The notes under the pieces were generated by a model, which saw only the letters and a program-made list of their open reading frames with translations, was not told the DNA's origin and ran no database searches. The translations under genes and the position numbers were made by a program. Below, in pieces: positions 1-5,773 of a DNA stretch of 13,670 nucleotides. Position 1 is the first letter of the stretch. Each line of letters begins with the position of its first letter. Origin of the DNA: VFMC01 sp037130535 (GTDB lineage: Bacteria > Actinomycetota > Acidimicrobiia > Acidimicrobiales > Ilumatobacteraceae); assembly GCA_037130535.1 (NCBI GenBank), contig JBAXSU010000091.1, positions 1-13,670 of the forward strand, written 5' to 3'.

Positions 1-1
1 G

Positions 2-187
2 AGCGTCGAAGAGCGCGAGAAGGGTGTCGCCTCGGTCAGCGCAGCCATCCGCAACCGCAGCGGTGAGGTGGTGGCCGCGGTCAGCGTGAGCGGCCCGATC
101 GAGCGGCTCACCCGTCAACCGGGCAAGCGGTTCGGCGCGCGTGTCGCCGCGGCTGGCGACGAGATCTCAGCGGTGCTCAGCCCCTGA
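2..187 (+). CDS. IclR-family transcriptional regulator, C-terminal fragment
   Basis: Only the last 61 residues are present; the gene begins before the window. The visible part matches the end of the IclR effector-binding domain. It starts with a SVEEREKG segment, continues with GVASVSAAIRNRSGEVVAA, then VSVSGPIERLT, and ends in a helix before the TGA at 185-187. In the family this lobe binds a small metabolite and controls an N-terminal winged helix-turn-helix, which is not visible here. The fragment converges on the minus-strand hydrolase and the two 3' ends overlap by 11 bp, leaving no room for an intergenic terminator. Regulators of this class often control catabolic genes, but its target cannot be inferred from this side. 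The family call is confident from recalled motifs; the effector is unknown. Confidence 0.8.
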   Translation, partial: SVEEREKGVASVSAAIRNRSGEVVAAVSVSGPIERLTRQPGKRFGARVAAAGDEISAVLSP

Positions 188-836
188 GGCGGGAGACGAA
201 GGCGACGATGGCCGTGGCGAGACGGTTGCGGTCGGCGTCGAGTGAGGCCACGTGTCCGCCACGCGAGAGGGTCAGACGCTGCACCGGCCCGCCGAGCGCA
301 GCGGCCACCACATCGGACGACGCCGGGTCGACCACGTCGTCGAGCTCGCTCGTGACGATGAGGACCGGTACGACGATCCGGTCGAATGGTACCGACATCG
401 CTCCAGCGTGCATGGCGAGCAGTGCGCCGATCGGCAGGCGCTCGTAGGCCGCCTCACCGAGTGCCGACGGCCCCACCTCCACCCAGTCGTGGCCTCGCGA
501 CTGGCGCCACTCCAGTCCGTCGATCGCGTCGGGATCGGGGGCGGGCGGGTTGATGGCCACCACCGCGCCGGCTCTGCCCTCGGCCGCGAGCGCGAATGCC
601 AGCAGCGCGCCCATCGACTGGCCGACGACGATGTCGGCGGGTCCGTCGGCTGGCCATTCGCGGGCCGCGGCGAGCCAGGTCTCCCAGTCGACGCCGATGA
701 GGTCGTCGGGTTCGCCACCGTGGCCCGGCAGGGTGGGTGCGAGCACGGTGTGATCTGCAGCCGACAGCGCGGCGACAAGAGGCCACATCGTGGCGCCGCT
801 GCCACCGAGGCCGTGCAGACACAGCACTCGTGCCAT
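177..836 (-). CDS. alpha/beta hydrolase (small serine esterase-like)
   Basis: A 219-residue protein with the alpha/beta-hydrolase layout. It has an oxyanion-hole stretch HGLGGSG at residues 8-14, a nucleophile elbow GQSMG with Ser74, a likely acid at Asp166 in SELDDVVDP, and the catalytic His195 in RGGH. It is short for the family, leaving little room for a cap domain, and has no signal peptide, so it should be cytosolic. I chose the ATG at 834-836 because the fold begins directly there. The frame is open further upstream, but that part only shadows the neighbouring gene. The start lies 2 nt after the stop of the PLP enzyme, so the two are probably co-transcribed and translationally coupled. 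The substrate cannot be read from the sequence; an ester, lactone or thioester is possible. No Shine-Dalgarno site is obvious. Confidence 0.88.
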   Translation of the reverse strand: MARVLCLHGLGGSGATMWPLVAALSAADHTVLAPTLPGHGGEPDDLIGVDWETWLAAAREWPADGPADIVVGQSMGALLAFALAAEGRAGAVVAINPPAPDPDAIDGLEWRQSRGHDWVEVGPSALGEAAYERLPIGALLAMHAGAMSVPFDRIVVPVLIVTSELDDVVDPASSDVVAAALGGPVQRLTLSRGGHVASLDADRNRLATAIVAFVSRLRG

Positions 837-838
837 GG

Positions 839-1999
839 TCAGCCGAGCGCGCGCAGGATGTCGGTGAGGAGATCGGTGGGGTCTTCGAGTCCCACCGAGA
901 TGCGCAGCAGCCCGTCGGTGACGCCCACGGCGGCGGCCTCCTCTGGCGACAGGCTGGCATGAGTGGTGGTGGCCGGGTGGCACACGAGGGTTTCGGGACC
1001 GCCCAGCGAAGTGGCTCGGCGGAGCAACTGGACCCGGTCGAGGAACTCCGCCGCGGCCTGCCGGCCACCGGCCAGGTCGACGGCCAGCAGCGTGCCCGCG
1101 TGGGTCATCTGCCGCCGCGCCAACTCCGCTTGCGGGTGGCTGGCGAGCCCGGGGTAGTGCACGGCCAGCACTGCCGGGTGCTCGGCGAGCGATTCGGCGA
1201 GGCACAGCGCTGAGTCGGCTTGGAACGTGGTGCGCACCGACAGCGTGCGTAGGCCGCGCAGCGCATTCAGAGCGTCGAAGGGCGATGGCGTGCTGCCGTG
1301 CAGCACCGAGTACGCCCACACGGCGTCGACCAGTTCGCGCTCACCGGCGATGACGCCGAGGGTGGCGTCGTTGTGCCCGGCGATGCCCTTCGTGGCCGAG
1401 TGCAACACCAGGTGCACACCGTGGCGCAATGGTGATTGCCCGAGCGGGGTGGCGATGGTGGAATCGACCACCACGATGGGGCCGCGCAGTGCGCCGAGCT
1501 CGTCGAGATCGACCAGGTCGAGCCGCGGGTTCGACGGCGTCTCGGCCAGCACCATCATCGTCTTGCCGGGCCGAACCGCAGCAGAAAACGCGCCGGGCTG
1601 GGCACCGTCGACCAGCGTGACCTCGATGCCGAACCGCTGGCACGGGCCCTGGAGGAAGGCCAGGCTGCCGGCATAGAGCTGGCGCTGAGCGACGATGTGG
1701 TCGCCCGCCGAGCACAGCGCCAGCACCGTGGAGGCCACGGCGCCCATCCCCGAAGCAAACGCCAGGGCATCCTCTGCGCCTTCCAGCGCTGCGAGCGCCT
1801 CCTCGAACGAGCGCACCGTCGGGTTGGCGTAGCGGCTATAGAACTCGCCGACCCGGGTGCCGTTGGCGCGGCGCTCGGCATCGCCCAGGCTGCTCGACTC
1901 CCAAGCAGTGGATGCCCACAGTGCTGGGGCCAGCGACGTACCGCTGGCGTGGCGGCCGGCCGTGATGGCAACGGTGGCGGGCTGGGGCTGATCGGACAT
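839..1999 (-). CDS. PLP-dependent trans-sulfuration enzyme (Cys/Met metabolism family)
   Basis: A 386-residue protein of the usual length for the Cys/Met metabolism PLP family, which includes cystathionine gamma-synthase, cystathionine lyases, methionine gamma-lyase and sulfhydrylases. Visible landmarks are SRYANPT (55-61), the cofactor-phosphate stretch SGMGA (83-87), ETPSNP (153-158), the PLP-ring Asp179 in VVVDST, the Schiff-base Lys204 in HSATK, the SLGGPETL substrate loop (331-338), HPATTTHAS (341-349) and the closing RISVGLED (366-373). These show an active PLP enzyme of this fold but do not separate synthase from lyase. The start at 1999 fits the family N-terminus; an open frame continues to about 2788 but only mirrors other genes. 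It heads a two-gene unit with the hydrolase and diverges from the gene at 2054. A TAGCCT hexamer lies 11 nt upstream of the ATG. Confidence 0.93.
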   Translation of the reverse strand: MSDQPQPATVAITAGRHASGTSLAPALWASTAWESSSLGDAERRANGTRVGEFYSRYANPTVRSFEEALAALEGAEDALAFASGMGAVASTVLALCSAGDHIVAQRQLYAGSLAFLQGPCQRFGIEVTLVDGAQPGAFSAAVRPGKTMMVLAETPSNPRLDLVDLDELGALRGPIVVVDSTIATPLGQSPLRHGVHLVLHSATKGIAGHNDATLGVIAGERELVDAVWAYSVLHGSTPSPFDALNALRGLRTLSVRTTFQADSALCLAESLAEHPAVLAVHYPGLASHPQAELARRQMTHAGTLLAVDLAGGRQAAAEFLDRVQLLRRATSLGGPETLVCHPATTTHASLSPEEAAAVGVTDGLLRISVGLEDPTDLLTDILRALG

Positions 2000-2010
2000 A
2001 TCGACTGCGC

Positions 2011-2016
2011 AGGCTA
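2011..2016 (-). promoter_or_regulatory. candidate -10 hexamer TAGCCT for the PLP enzyme gene
   Basis: Reads TAGCCT on the minus strand and fits the actinobacterial TANNNT -10 pattern. It sits 11 nt before the ATG at 1999, implying a leader of only a few nucleotides. No clear -35 box is visible. The 54-nt gap is shared with the divergent gene at 2054. Confidence 0.4.
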
Positions 2017-2041
2017 GGCGATCGAGCCTCGGGGGCCGACG

Positions 2042-2047
2042 TAGGCT
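2042..2047 (+). promoter_or_regulatory. candidate leaderless -10 hexamer TAGGCT before the MDMPI-like gene
   Basis: TAGGCT matches TANNNT and ends exactly 6 nt before the ATG at 2054. That spacing puts the expected transcription start on or next to the start codon. No Shine-Dalgarno sequence precedes this gene, which agrees with a leaderless mRNA. No -35 box is recognised. Confidence 0.5.
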
Positions 2048-2053
2048 TCTGGA

Positions 2054-2692
2054 ATGGCTGCAGACCTGGGTGAGATGTACCGAGCCGCGCGGATGCGGAT
2101 CAGCGCGTTCGTGAGTGACGAGATCGGTGCGGTGCCTGTTCCGGCCGCGCCGCTGTGGGACGTGCACGACGTGGTGGCGCATCTGGCTGGGGTGACCGAA
2201 GACGTGCACACCGGCAACATGGAGGGGGTGACCACCGACCCCTGGACGGCCGCTCAGGTCGAGCGGGGCCGCACCAAGACCGTGGCCGACCTGGTGGCGA
2301 TGTGGGACGAGTACGCGCCACGGGTGGAGTGGTTCCTCTCCACTCCTGACGGAGCATCGGCATATCGGGCCGTGCTCGACGTCCACACCCACGAGGCCGA
2401 CCTGCTGAACGCCCTCGGTCGCCCGATCGACCTGCCCGCCGGGTTCCTCACCTGGATGACGCCGCTGCTCCGCGACAGCTTCGATGAGGCTGTCGCCCAG
2501 GCGGGCCTGCCGGCTCCGACGGTGAACGCCAGCAACCTGCAGTGGTTCCGGGGACGCCTCGGTCGCCGCACGGCCGACGAGGTGCGCGCCTATGGCTGGT
2601 CGGCCGACCCAGACGCGTACCTCGACCACTGGTTCATCTTCGGCCGGGCAGAAAGGTCGCTCGGCGAAACCTGCAGCGACGGTCCTGCATGA
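2054..2692 (+). CDS. maleylpyruvate isomerase / mycothiol-dependent (DinB-like) family protein
   Basis: A 212-residue protein resembling the actinobacterial mycothiol-dependent maleylpyruvate isomerase family, a DinB-like four-helix metalloprotein. The N-terminal helix pair carries the characteristic W-DV-DVVAHLAG pattern (35-46), with His43 a likely metal ligand. A later helix has DVHTHEADLLNALG (109-122), where His111, His113, Glu114 and Asp116 are candidate ligands. A C-terminal part follows, ending around DAYLDHWFIFGRAE. Most members are unassigned; the characterised one isomerises maleylpyruvate in gentisate breakdown using mycothiol, but no gentisate pathway gene is visible here, so I do not assign that reaction. 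A VOC protein starts 10 nt downstream, suggesting an operon. The start is supported by the TAGGCT hexamer 6 nt upstream. Confidence 0.75.
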   Translation: MAADLGEMYRAARMRISAFVSDEIGAVPVPAAPLWDVHDVVAHLAGVTEDVHTGNMEGVTTDPWTAAQVERGRTKTVADLVAMWDEYAPRVEWFLSTPDGASAYRAVLDVHTHEADLLNALGRPIDLPAGFLTWMTPLLRDSFDEAVAQAGLPAPTVNASNLQWFRGRLGRRTADEVRAYGWSADPDAYLDHWFIFGRAERSLGETCSDGPA

Positions 2693-2702
2693 TCGGGCCG
2701 GC

Positions 2703-3080
2703 ATGATCGGCCACCTCGACGAGGTGGTCATCGACTGCCACGACACGATGCGGCTCGCCGAGTTCTGGCGGGGCGTGCTCGGTGGCACGATCCAGCGTCA
2801 GAGTCGCGAATGGGTGGCCCTGTATCCGCCCACGGGAATCACCGTGTCGTTCCAGCAGGTGCCTGAGGCCAAGGCACTGAAGAACCGCGTGCATCTCGAC
2901 GTGCGGGTCGACGACCTCGATGTGGCGGCCGCCGCGGCCGAGGTGCTCGGCGCCACCCGCATCGGAGTGCCCCGACCCGACCCGGTCGGTGGCTTCCAGG
3001 TGATGGCCGACCCAGAGGGCAACGAGTTCTGCTTCATCGTCGGCCCCACCCTCGTCGACGACCCAGACGATGCCGCCTGA
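2703..3080 (+). CDS. VOC superfamily (glyoxalase-like) protein
   Basis: A 125-residue single-domain protein of the vicinal oxygen chelate fold. It opens with HLDEVVIDCHDTMRLAEFWRGVLGG (4-28), the typical first beta-alpha-beta unit. A second module has NRVHLDVRVDDLD (61-73) and ends in GGFQVMADPEGNEFCFI (96-112), the usual closing strand of glyoxalase-like proteins. Two modules in one chain would build one active site. Family members bind a divalent metal and act as lyases, epimerases, dioxygenases or resistance proteins, and nothing here picks one. I use the ATG at 2703, 10 nt after the upstream stop. A longer reading in frame from 2592 would add unrelated sequence overlapping the previous gene. 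It is probably expressed with the MDMPI-like gene. The gene converges on the amidohydrolase, with 17 bp between stops. Confidence 0.82.
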   Translation: MIGHLDEVVIDCHDTMRLAEFWRGVLGGTIQRQSREWVALYPPTGITVSFQQVPEAKALKNRVHLDVRVDDLDVAAAAAEVLGATRIGVPRPDPVGGFQVMADPEGNEFCFIVGPTLVDDPDDAA

Positions 3081-3097
3081 GCGGCGAGCGACGCGCG

Positions 3098-4813
3098 TCA
3101 GCGGGGGCCGCGTACGAGGCGGCCGGGCAACTCGCCGGTGAACTCGTCGTGGTCGACGGTCTGCACGCCTGCGACGAACGTGGCCGCGTAGCCGATGCCG
3201 CGCTGCACCAGTCGCCGGCCGCCTGCTGGCAGGTCGAAGGCCATCCGCGGTGCATCGAACGTGAGCGCGTCGTAGTCGATGACGTTCAGATCGGCACGCA
3301 TGCCCGGGGCGACCAGGCCGCGGTCGCCGAGGCCGTAGAGCTCGGCGGTCTGGCGGGTCTGGCGGTGGACGATGTGCTCGAGTGGCAGCAGCGGGCCACG
3401 GGTGCGATCGCGCGTCCAGTGGGTGAGCATGAACGTGGGCGTGCCGCCGTCGCAGATGGCGCCGCAGTGGGCGCCCGCGTCGCTGAGGCCCATGCGCGTG
3501 AACGGGTGCAGCGTCGCCTCGTAGGTCATCGACAGGTCGCCGTACGCATAGTTGAAGAAGGGCGCGTAGAGCATCCCGTTGCCGTCGTGCGCGGTCAGCT
3601 GGTCGAGCACGAGCGCCATGGGTGCAACACCGGTACGGGCGGCGATCGCGGCCACCGACTGGTCGGCGGTCGGTTCGTAGTCGATGTCGCCGTCGGCGAC
3701 CGGCCAGATGCGGCCGAGGTTGCGCAGCACGACCTTGTCGAACAGGCCGCCGTCGTCGGGCACCTCGTGGATGATGCGCCGGCGCCGCTCGGGGTCGGCC
3801 AGCGCCGCCAGCCGCTCGGGCATCGGCAGGTGGGCGACCTCGCCGTAGGCGGGATGGAACAGCAGCGGGTGCACGCTGCCGTGGAGGCAGTACATGATGC
3901 CGATCGTGCGGCCGGCCACCTGGGCGTAGATCGGCAGCCCGTCGGCGTGCGCCTCGTCGAGCAGACGCAGCACGTCTCGCCACACTTCGGGTGCCTGGTC
4001 GGGCTGGTTGAGGTTCACGCTGACCGGATGCCCGGTGAGCGCCGCGAGCTCGCGCATCCATGGCCATTCGGCCACGGGCAGCAGCGCGTGCTCGGGAGCG
4101 AACTGGAACACACCGTGTCCGGCCCGGCGGATGGCGCCGCCGATGCCGAACAGCTCGCGGCTGTCGGCCGTGGTGCCAGGCACGAGCTCGCCGTCCTTCG
4201 ACCGGTGCAACGGCGTGCGGCTCGTCGAGAACCCCAGCGCCCCGGCGCGCAGCGCCTCCTCGACGAGGCCCGCCATCGTCTCGATGTCGTCGTCGGTGGC
4301 CGCCTCGTTCGCCGCGCCGCGGTCGCCCATCACGAACCCGCGCAGCGCGCCATGTGCGATCTGCGAGCCGAGGTCGAGCGCGTAGTGCCGGGCGCCGAGC
4401 GCATCGAGGTACTCGGGGAAGCTCGACCAGTCCCAGGTGATGCCTTCGGTCATCGCGCTGCCCGGGATGTCCTCCACACCTTCCATCAGGGCGATCAACC
4501 AGTCGTGCCGGTCGGGTGCAGCAGGGGCGAAGCCGACACCGCAGTTGCCCATCACCACGGTGGTCACCCCGTGCCAGCTCGATGGGGTGAGGTACGGATC
4601 CCAACTGGCCTGGGCGTCGTAGTGGGTGTGAATGTCGACGAAGCCGGGGGTGACGAGGCGGCCGTCGGCGTCGACCACCCGGTGCGCCGTCGTGCCCGAC
4701 CCGGCCGCTTCGACCGCCGTGATGACACCCTTGTCGACGACGACGTCGGCGTGGCGAGCCGGTGCACCGCTGCCGTCGACGACCAGGCCGTTACGGATGA
4801 CGAGCTCGTGCAT
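3098..4813 (-). CDS. amidohydrolase, N-acyl-D-amino-acid deacylase family
   Basis: A 571-residue TIM-barrel amidohydrolase. It has the N-terminal beta-sandwich lead (IRNGLVVDGSG, 6-16), TPGFVDIHTHYDAQ (55-68) with metal-binding His62 and His64, and GNCGVGFAP (89-97) with Cys91 matching the bridging cysteine of D-aminoacylases. The catalytic Asp445 lies in LSDAGAH, and the closing segment is GLVAPGMRADLNVID (499-513). Length and order fit the D-aminoacylase-like branch. The metal-ligand motifs of classical members between residues 220 and 270 (HIR-type and SHHK-type) are not seen; FQFAPEH and VSVNLNQ occupy that part. The true substrate is therefore uncertain: an N-acyl amino acid, hydantoin-like ring or other amide. 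It is transcribed alone. A GAGACT hexamer sits 6 nt before the ATG, and an unusual palindrome-rich region lies upstream. Confidence 0.88.
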   Translation of the reverse strand: MHELVIRNGLVVDGSGAPARHADVVVDKGVITAVEAAGSGTTAHRVVDADGRLVTPGFVDIHTHYDAQASWDPYLTPSSWHGVTTVVMGNCGVGFAPAAPDRHDWLIALMEGVEDIPGSAMTEGITWDWSSFPEYLDALGARHYALDLGSQIAHGALRGFVMGDRGAANEAATDDDIETMAGLVEEALRAGALGFSTSRTPLHRSKDGELVPGTTADSRELFGIGGAIRRAGHGVFQFAPEHALLPVAEWPWMRELAALTGHPVSVNLNQPDQAPEVWRDVLRLLDEAHADGLPIYAQVAGRTIGIMYCLHGSVHPLLFHPAYGEVAHLPMPERLAALADPERRRRIIHEVPDDGGLFDKVVLRNLGRIWPVADGDIDYEPTADQSVAAIAARTGVAPMALVLDQLTAHDGNGMLYAPFFNYAYGDLSMTYEATLHPFTRMGLSDAGAHCGAICDGGTPTFMLTHWTRDRTRGPLLPLEHIVHRQTRQTAELYGLGDRGLVAPGMRADLNVIDYDALTFDAPRMAFDLPAGGRRLVQRGIGYAATFVAGVQTVDHDEFTGELPGRLVRGPR

Positions 4814-4819
4814 TGCGTC

Positions 4820-4825
4820 AGTCTC
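4820..4825 (-). promoter_or_regulatory. candidate -10-like hexamer GAGACT for the amidohydrolase gene
   Basis: The minus strand reads GAGACT here, ending 6 nt before the ATG at 4813. The same word, preceded by GC, occurs at the same distance before the genes at 9419 and 9838. It differs from TANNNT at the first base. No -35 box is clear; that position falls inside the hairpin at 4827-4849. Confidence 0.45.
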
Positions 4826-4826
4826 G

Positions 4827-4849
4827 CGCGCCGGGCAGCACCCGGCGCG
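4827..4849. repeat. perfect 9-bp inverted repeat (hairpin or operator)
   Basis: CGCGCCGGG, a 5-nt loop cagca, then CCCGGCGCG: a perfect 9-bp G/C stem. It lies one base upstream of the amidohydrolase -10-like hexamer, covering the expected -35 area, and its right arm overlaps the first tandem palindrome by 3 bp. It could be an operator. It has no T-tract, so a classical intrinsic terminator for the upstream operon is less likely. Confidence 0.6.
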
Positions 4850-4889
4850 ATGAGCGAGTTGCGCAGCAGGTGCGCAGAATGCTCATCGC
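4847..4889. repeat. 43-bp imperfect palindrome, copy 1
   Basis: The structure is GCGATGAGC, 4 nt (gagt), TGCGCA, gcagg, TGCGCA, 4 nt (gaat), GCTCATCGC. The outer 9-bp arms are perfect complements, and the inner TGCGCA is itself palindromic and repeated 11 bp apart. A second copy with identical arms and centre follows 62 bp downstream. As DNA it offers nested half-sites; as RNA it would fold with a 4x4 internal loop. It is intergenic, between the hisN-like gene and the amidohydrolase. Confidence 0.9.
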
Positions 4890-4908
4890 GGCGAGGTGGC
4901 GCGCCGGT

Positions 4909-4951
4909 GCGATGAGCACCCTGCGCAGCAGGTGCGCACGTTGCTCATCGC
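4909..4951. repeat. 43-bp imperfect palindrome, copy 2
   Basis: Same layout as copy 1: GCGATGAGC, accc, TGCGCA, gcagg, TGCGCA, cgtt, GCTCATCGC. All arm and centre bases are identical between copies; within the 43 bp only the two 4-nt internal spacers differ. The centre-to-centre distance is 62 bp, near six helical turns. Similarity extends a few bases beyond each end (CCGG before, GG after). Confidence 0.9.
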
Positions 4952-4979
4952 GGGCGGCTGGGGGGCGGGGTGGGGCGGG
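4952..4979 (+). other. G-quadruplex motif with single-base loops
   Basis: The plus strand holds G runs of 3, 2, 6, 4, 4 and 3. The last four (from 4960) are separated by single bases C, T and C, which is the pattern of a stable parallel quadruplex. It begins 2 bases beyond the stop of the minus-strand hisN-like gene. The G-rich strand is that gene's template strand, so it might hinder polymerase at the operon end. A structural role is inferred, not shown. Confidence 0.55.
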
Positions 4980-4981
4980 CG

Positions 4982-5773
4982 TCAGGCGAGGGTGGCGGCG
5001 TGGTGGTGAAGGAGGCCGTTCGAGCTGATGGCCGTGTTGCTTTCGAACGTGCGCGCACCGTGGCGGTCGGTGAAGGTGCCGCCGGCCTCTTCCACCACCA
5101 CCATCACCGCGGCGAGGTCGTAGGGCATCAGGCCGACGGCGTCGACGGCCAGGTCGACGGCGCCCTCTGCCACCAGCATGTGCTGCCAGAAGTCGCCGAA
5201 CCCGCGGCTGCGATAGGCCCGACGCTGCAGGTCCATCAGCGCCGGCAGCTTGCCGAGTTCGTCCCAGCCCCGGGTGTAGGTGACGCACACCTGCGCCGCG
5301 GCGAGATCATCAATCGCGCTCACCCGGCACGGGTGGCCGTCGGCGAAGGCTCCCAGGCCGCGGGCTGCCCACCACCGACGACCGAGCGCCGGTGCCGCCA
5401 CCACGCCCACCACCGGGCCGAGGTCGACATGAGTGAGGGCGATCAACGTGGCCCACACCGGGATACGACGCACGAAGTTGCTGGTGCCGTCGATCGGGTC
5501 GATGATCCACCGCCACGGCGACGAGGTGTCGCCCACCAGGCCGTGCTCCTCGCCGTACAGGCCGTGATGCGGTCGCTCGGTTAGCAGGGCGCCCGACAGC
5601 GCGTGCTCGCAGCCGCGGTCGATCTCGGTGACCTCGCTGCGGTCGGCCTTGCGGTCGGTGCTGAACTCGCGGGCCTCGTAGGCGGGCAGGGTGATGCTGT
5701 CGGCCAGATCGGCCAGGCGCAGGGCCAGCGTCAGTTCCGCGGCTAGGTCGACCTCGGGTCCCGGGCCATTCAT
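4982..5773 (-). CDS. hisN: inositol monophosphatase family protein, probable HisN-type histidinol-phosphatase
   Basis: A 263-residue Mg-dependent phosphatase of the inositol monophosphatase superfamily. It shows VTEIDR (48-53), GEE with Glu75, the main metal motif IDPIDGTSNF with Asp92 and Asp95 (91-100), and the second motif PYDLAAVMVVVEEAGG (217-232) with Asp219. The segments PVWATLIAL (105-113), APALGRRWWAARG (127-139) and RGFGDFWQHMLVAEGAVDLAVD (190-211) are those I associate with the actinobacterial histidinol-phosphatase branch. That enzyme converts histidinol phosphate to histidinol, the penultimate stage of histidine synthesis. An inositol or other sugar phosphatase remains possible. 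The start codon overlaps the crotonase stop as ATGA, giving strong translational coupling, and it is the last gene of the dxs operon. The usual WD of the second motif is YD here. Confidence 0.85.
   Translation of the reverse strand: MNGPGPEVDLAAELTLALRLADLADSITLPAYEAREFSTDRKADRSEVTEIDRGCEHALSGALLTERPHHGLYGEEHGLVGDTSSPWRWIIDPIDGTSNFVRRIPVWATLIALTHVDLGPVVGVVAAPALGRRWWAARGLGAFADGHPCRVSAIDDLAAAQVCVTYTRGWDELGKLPALMDLQRRAYRSRGFGDFWQHMLVAEGAVDLAVDAVGLMPYDLAAVMVVVEEAGGTFTDRHGARTFESNTAISSNGLLHHHAATLA

Noticed and set aside
2011..2029. An AGGCT / AGCCT inverted repeat in the divergent promoter gap as an operator
   Set aside because: Only 5-bp arms, one of which is explained by the TAGCCT hexamer; too short to claim.
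839..2788. An N-terminal extension of the PLP enzyme back to 2788
   Set aside because: The extra residues overlap the MDMPI-like and VOC genes in antisense and show no recognised domain; the family N-terminus begins at 1999.
3090..3099. A 10-bp self-complementary GACGCGCGTC between the VOC and amidohydrolase stops as a terminator
   Set aside because: A perfect palindrome with no loop and no T-tract in a 17-bp gap that includes a stop codon; probably chance in GC-rich DNA.
4847..4951. A CRISPR-like array from the two repeated units
   Set aside because: There are only two copies, each a long palindrome with internal variation, separated by 19 nt, with no cas gene near.
4813..5028. A short plus-strand open frame running through the palindromes
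   Set aside because: Its translation is low-complexity Arg/Gly/Ala caused by the repeats and G tract, and it overlaps gene ends with no start signal.
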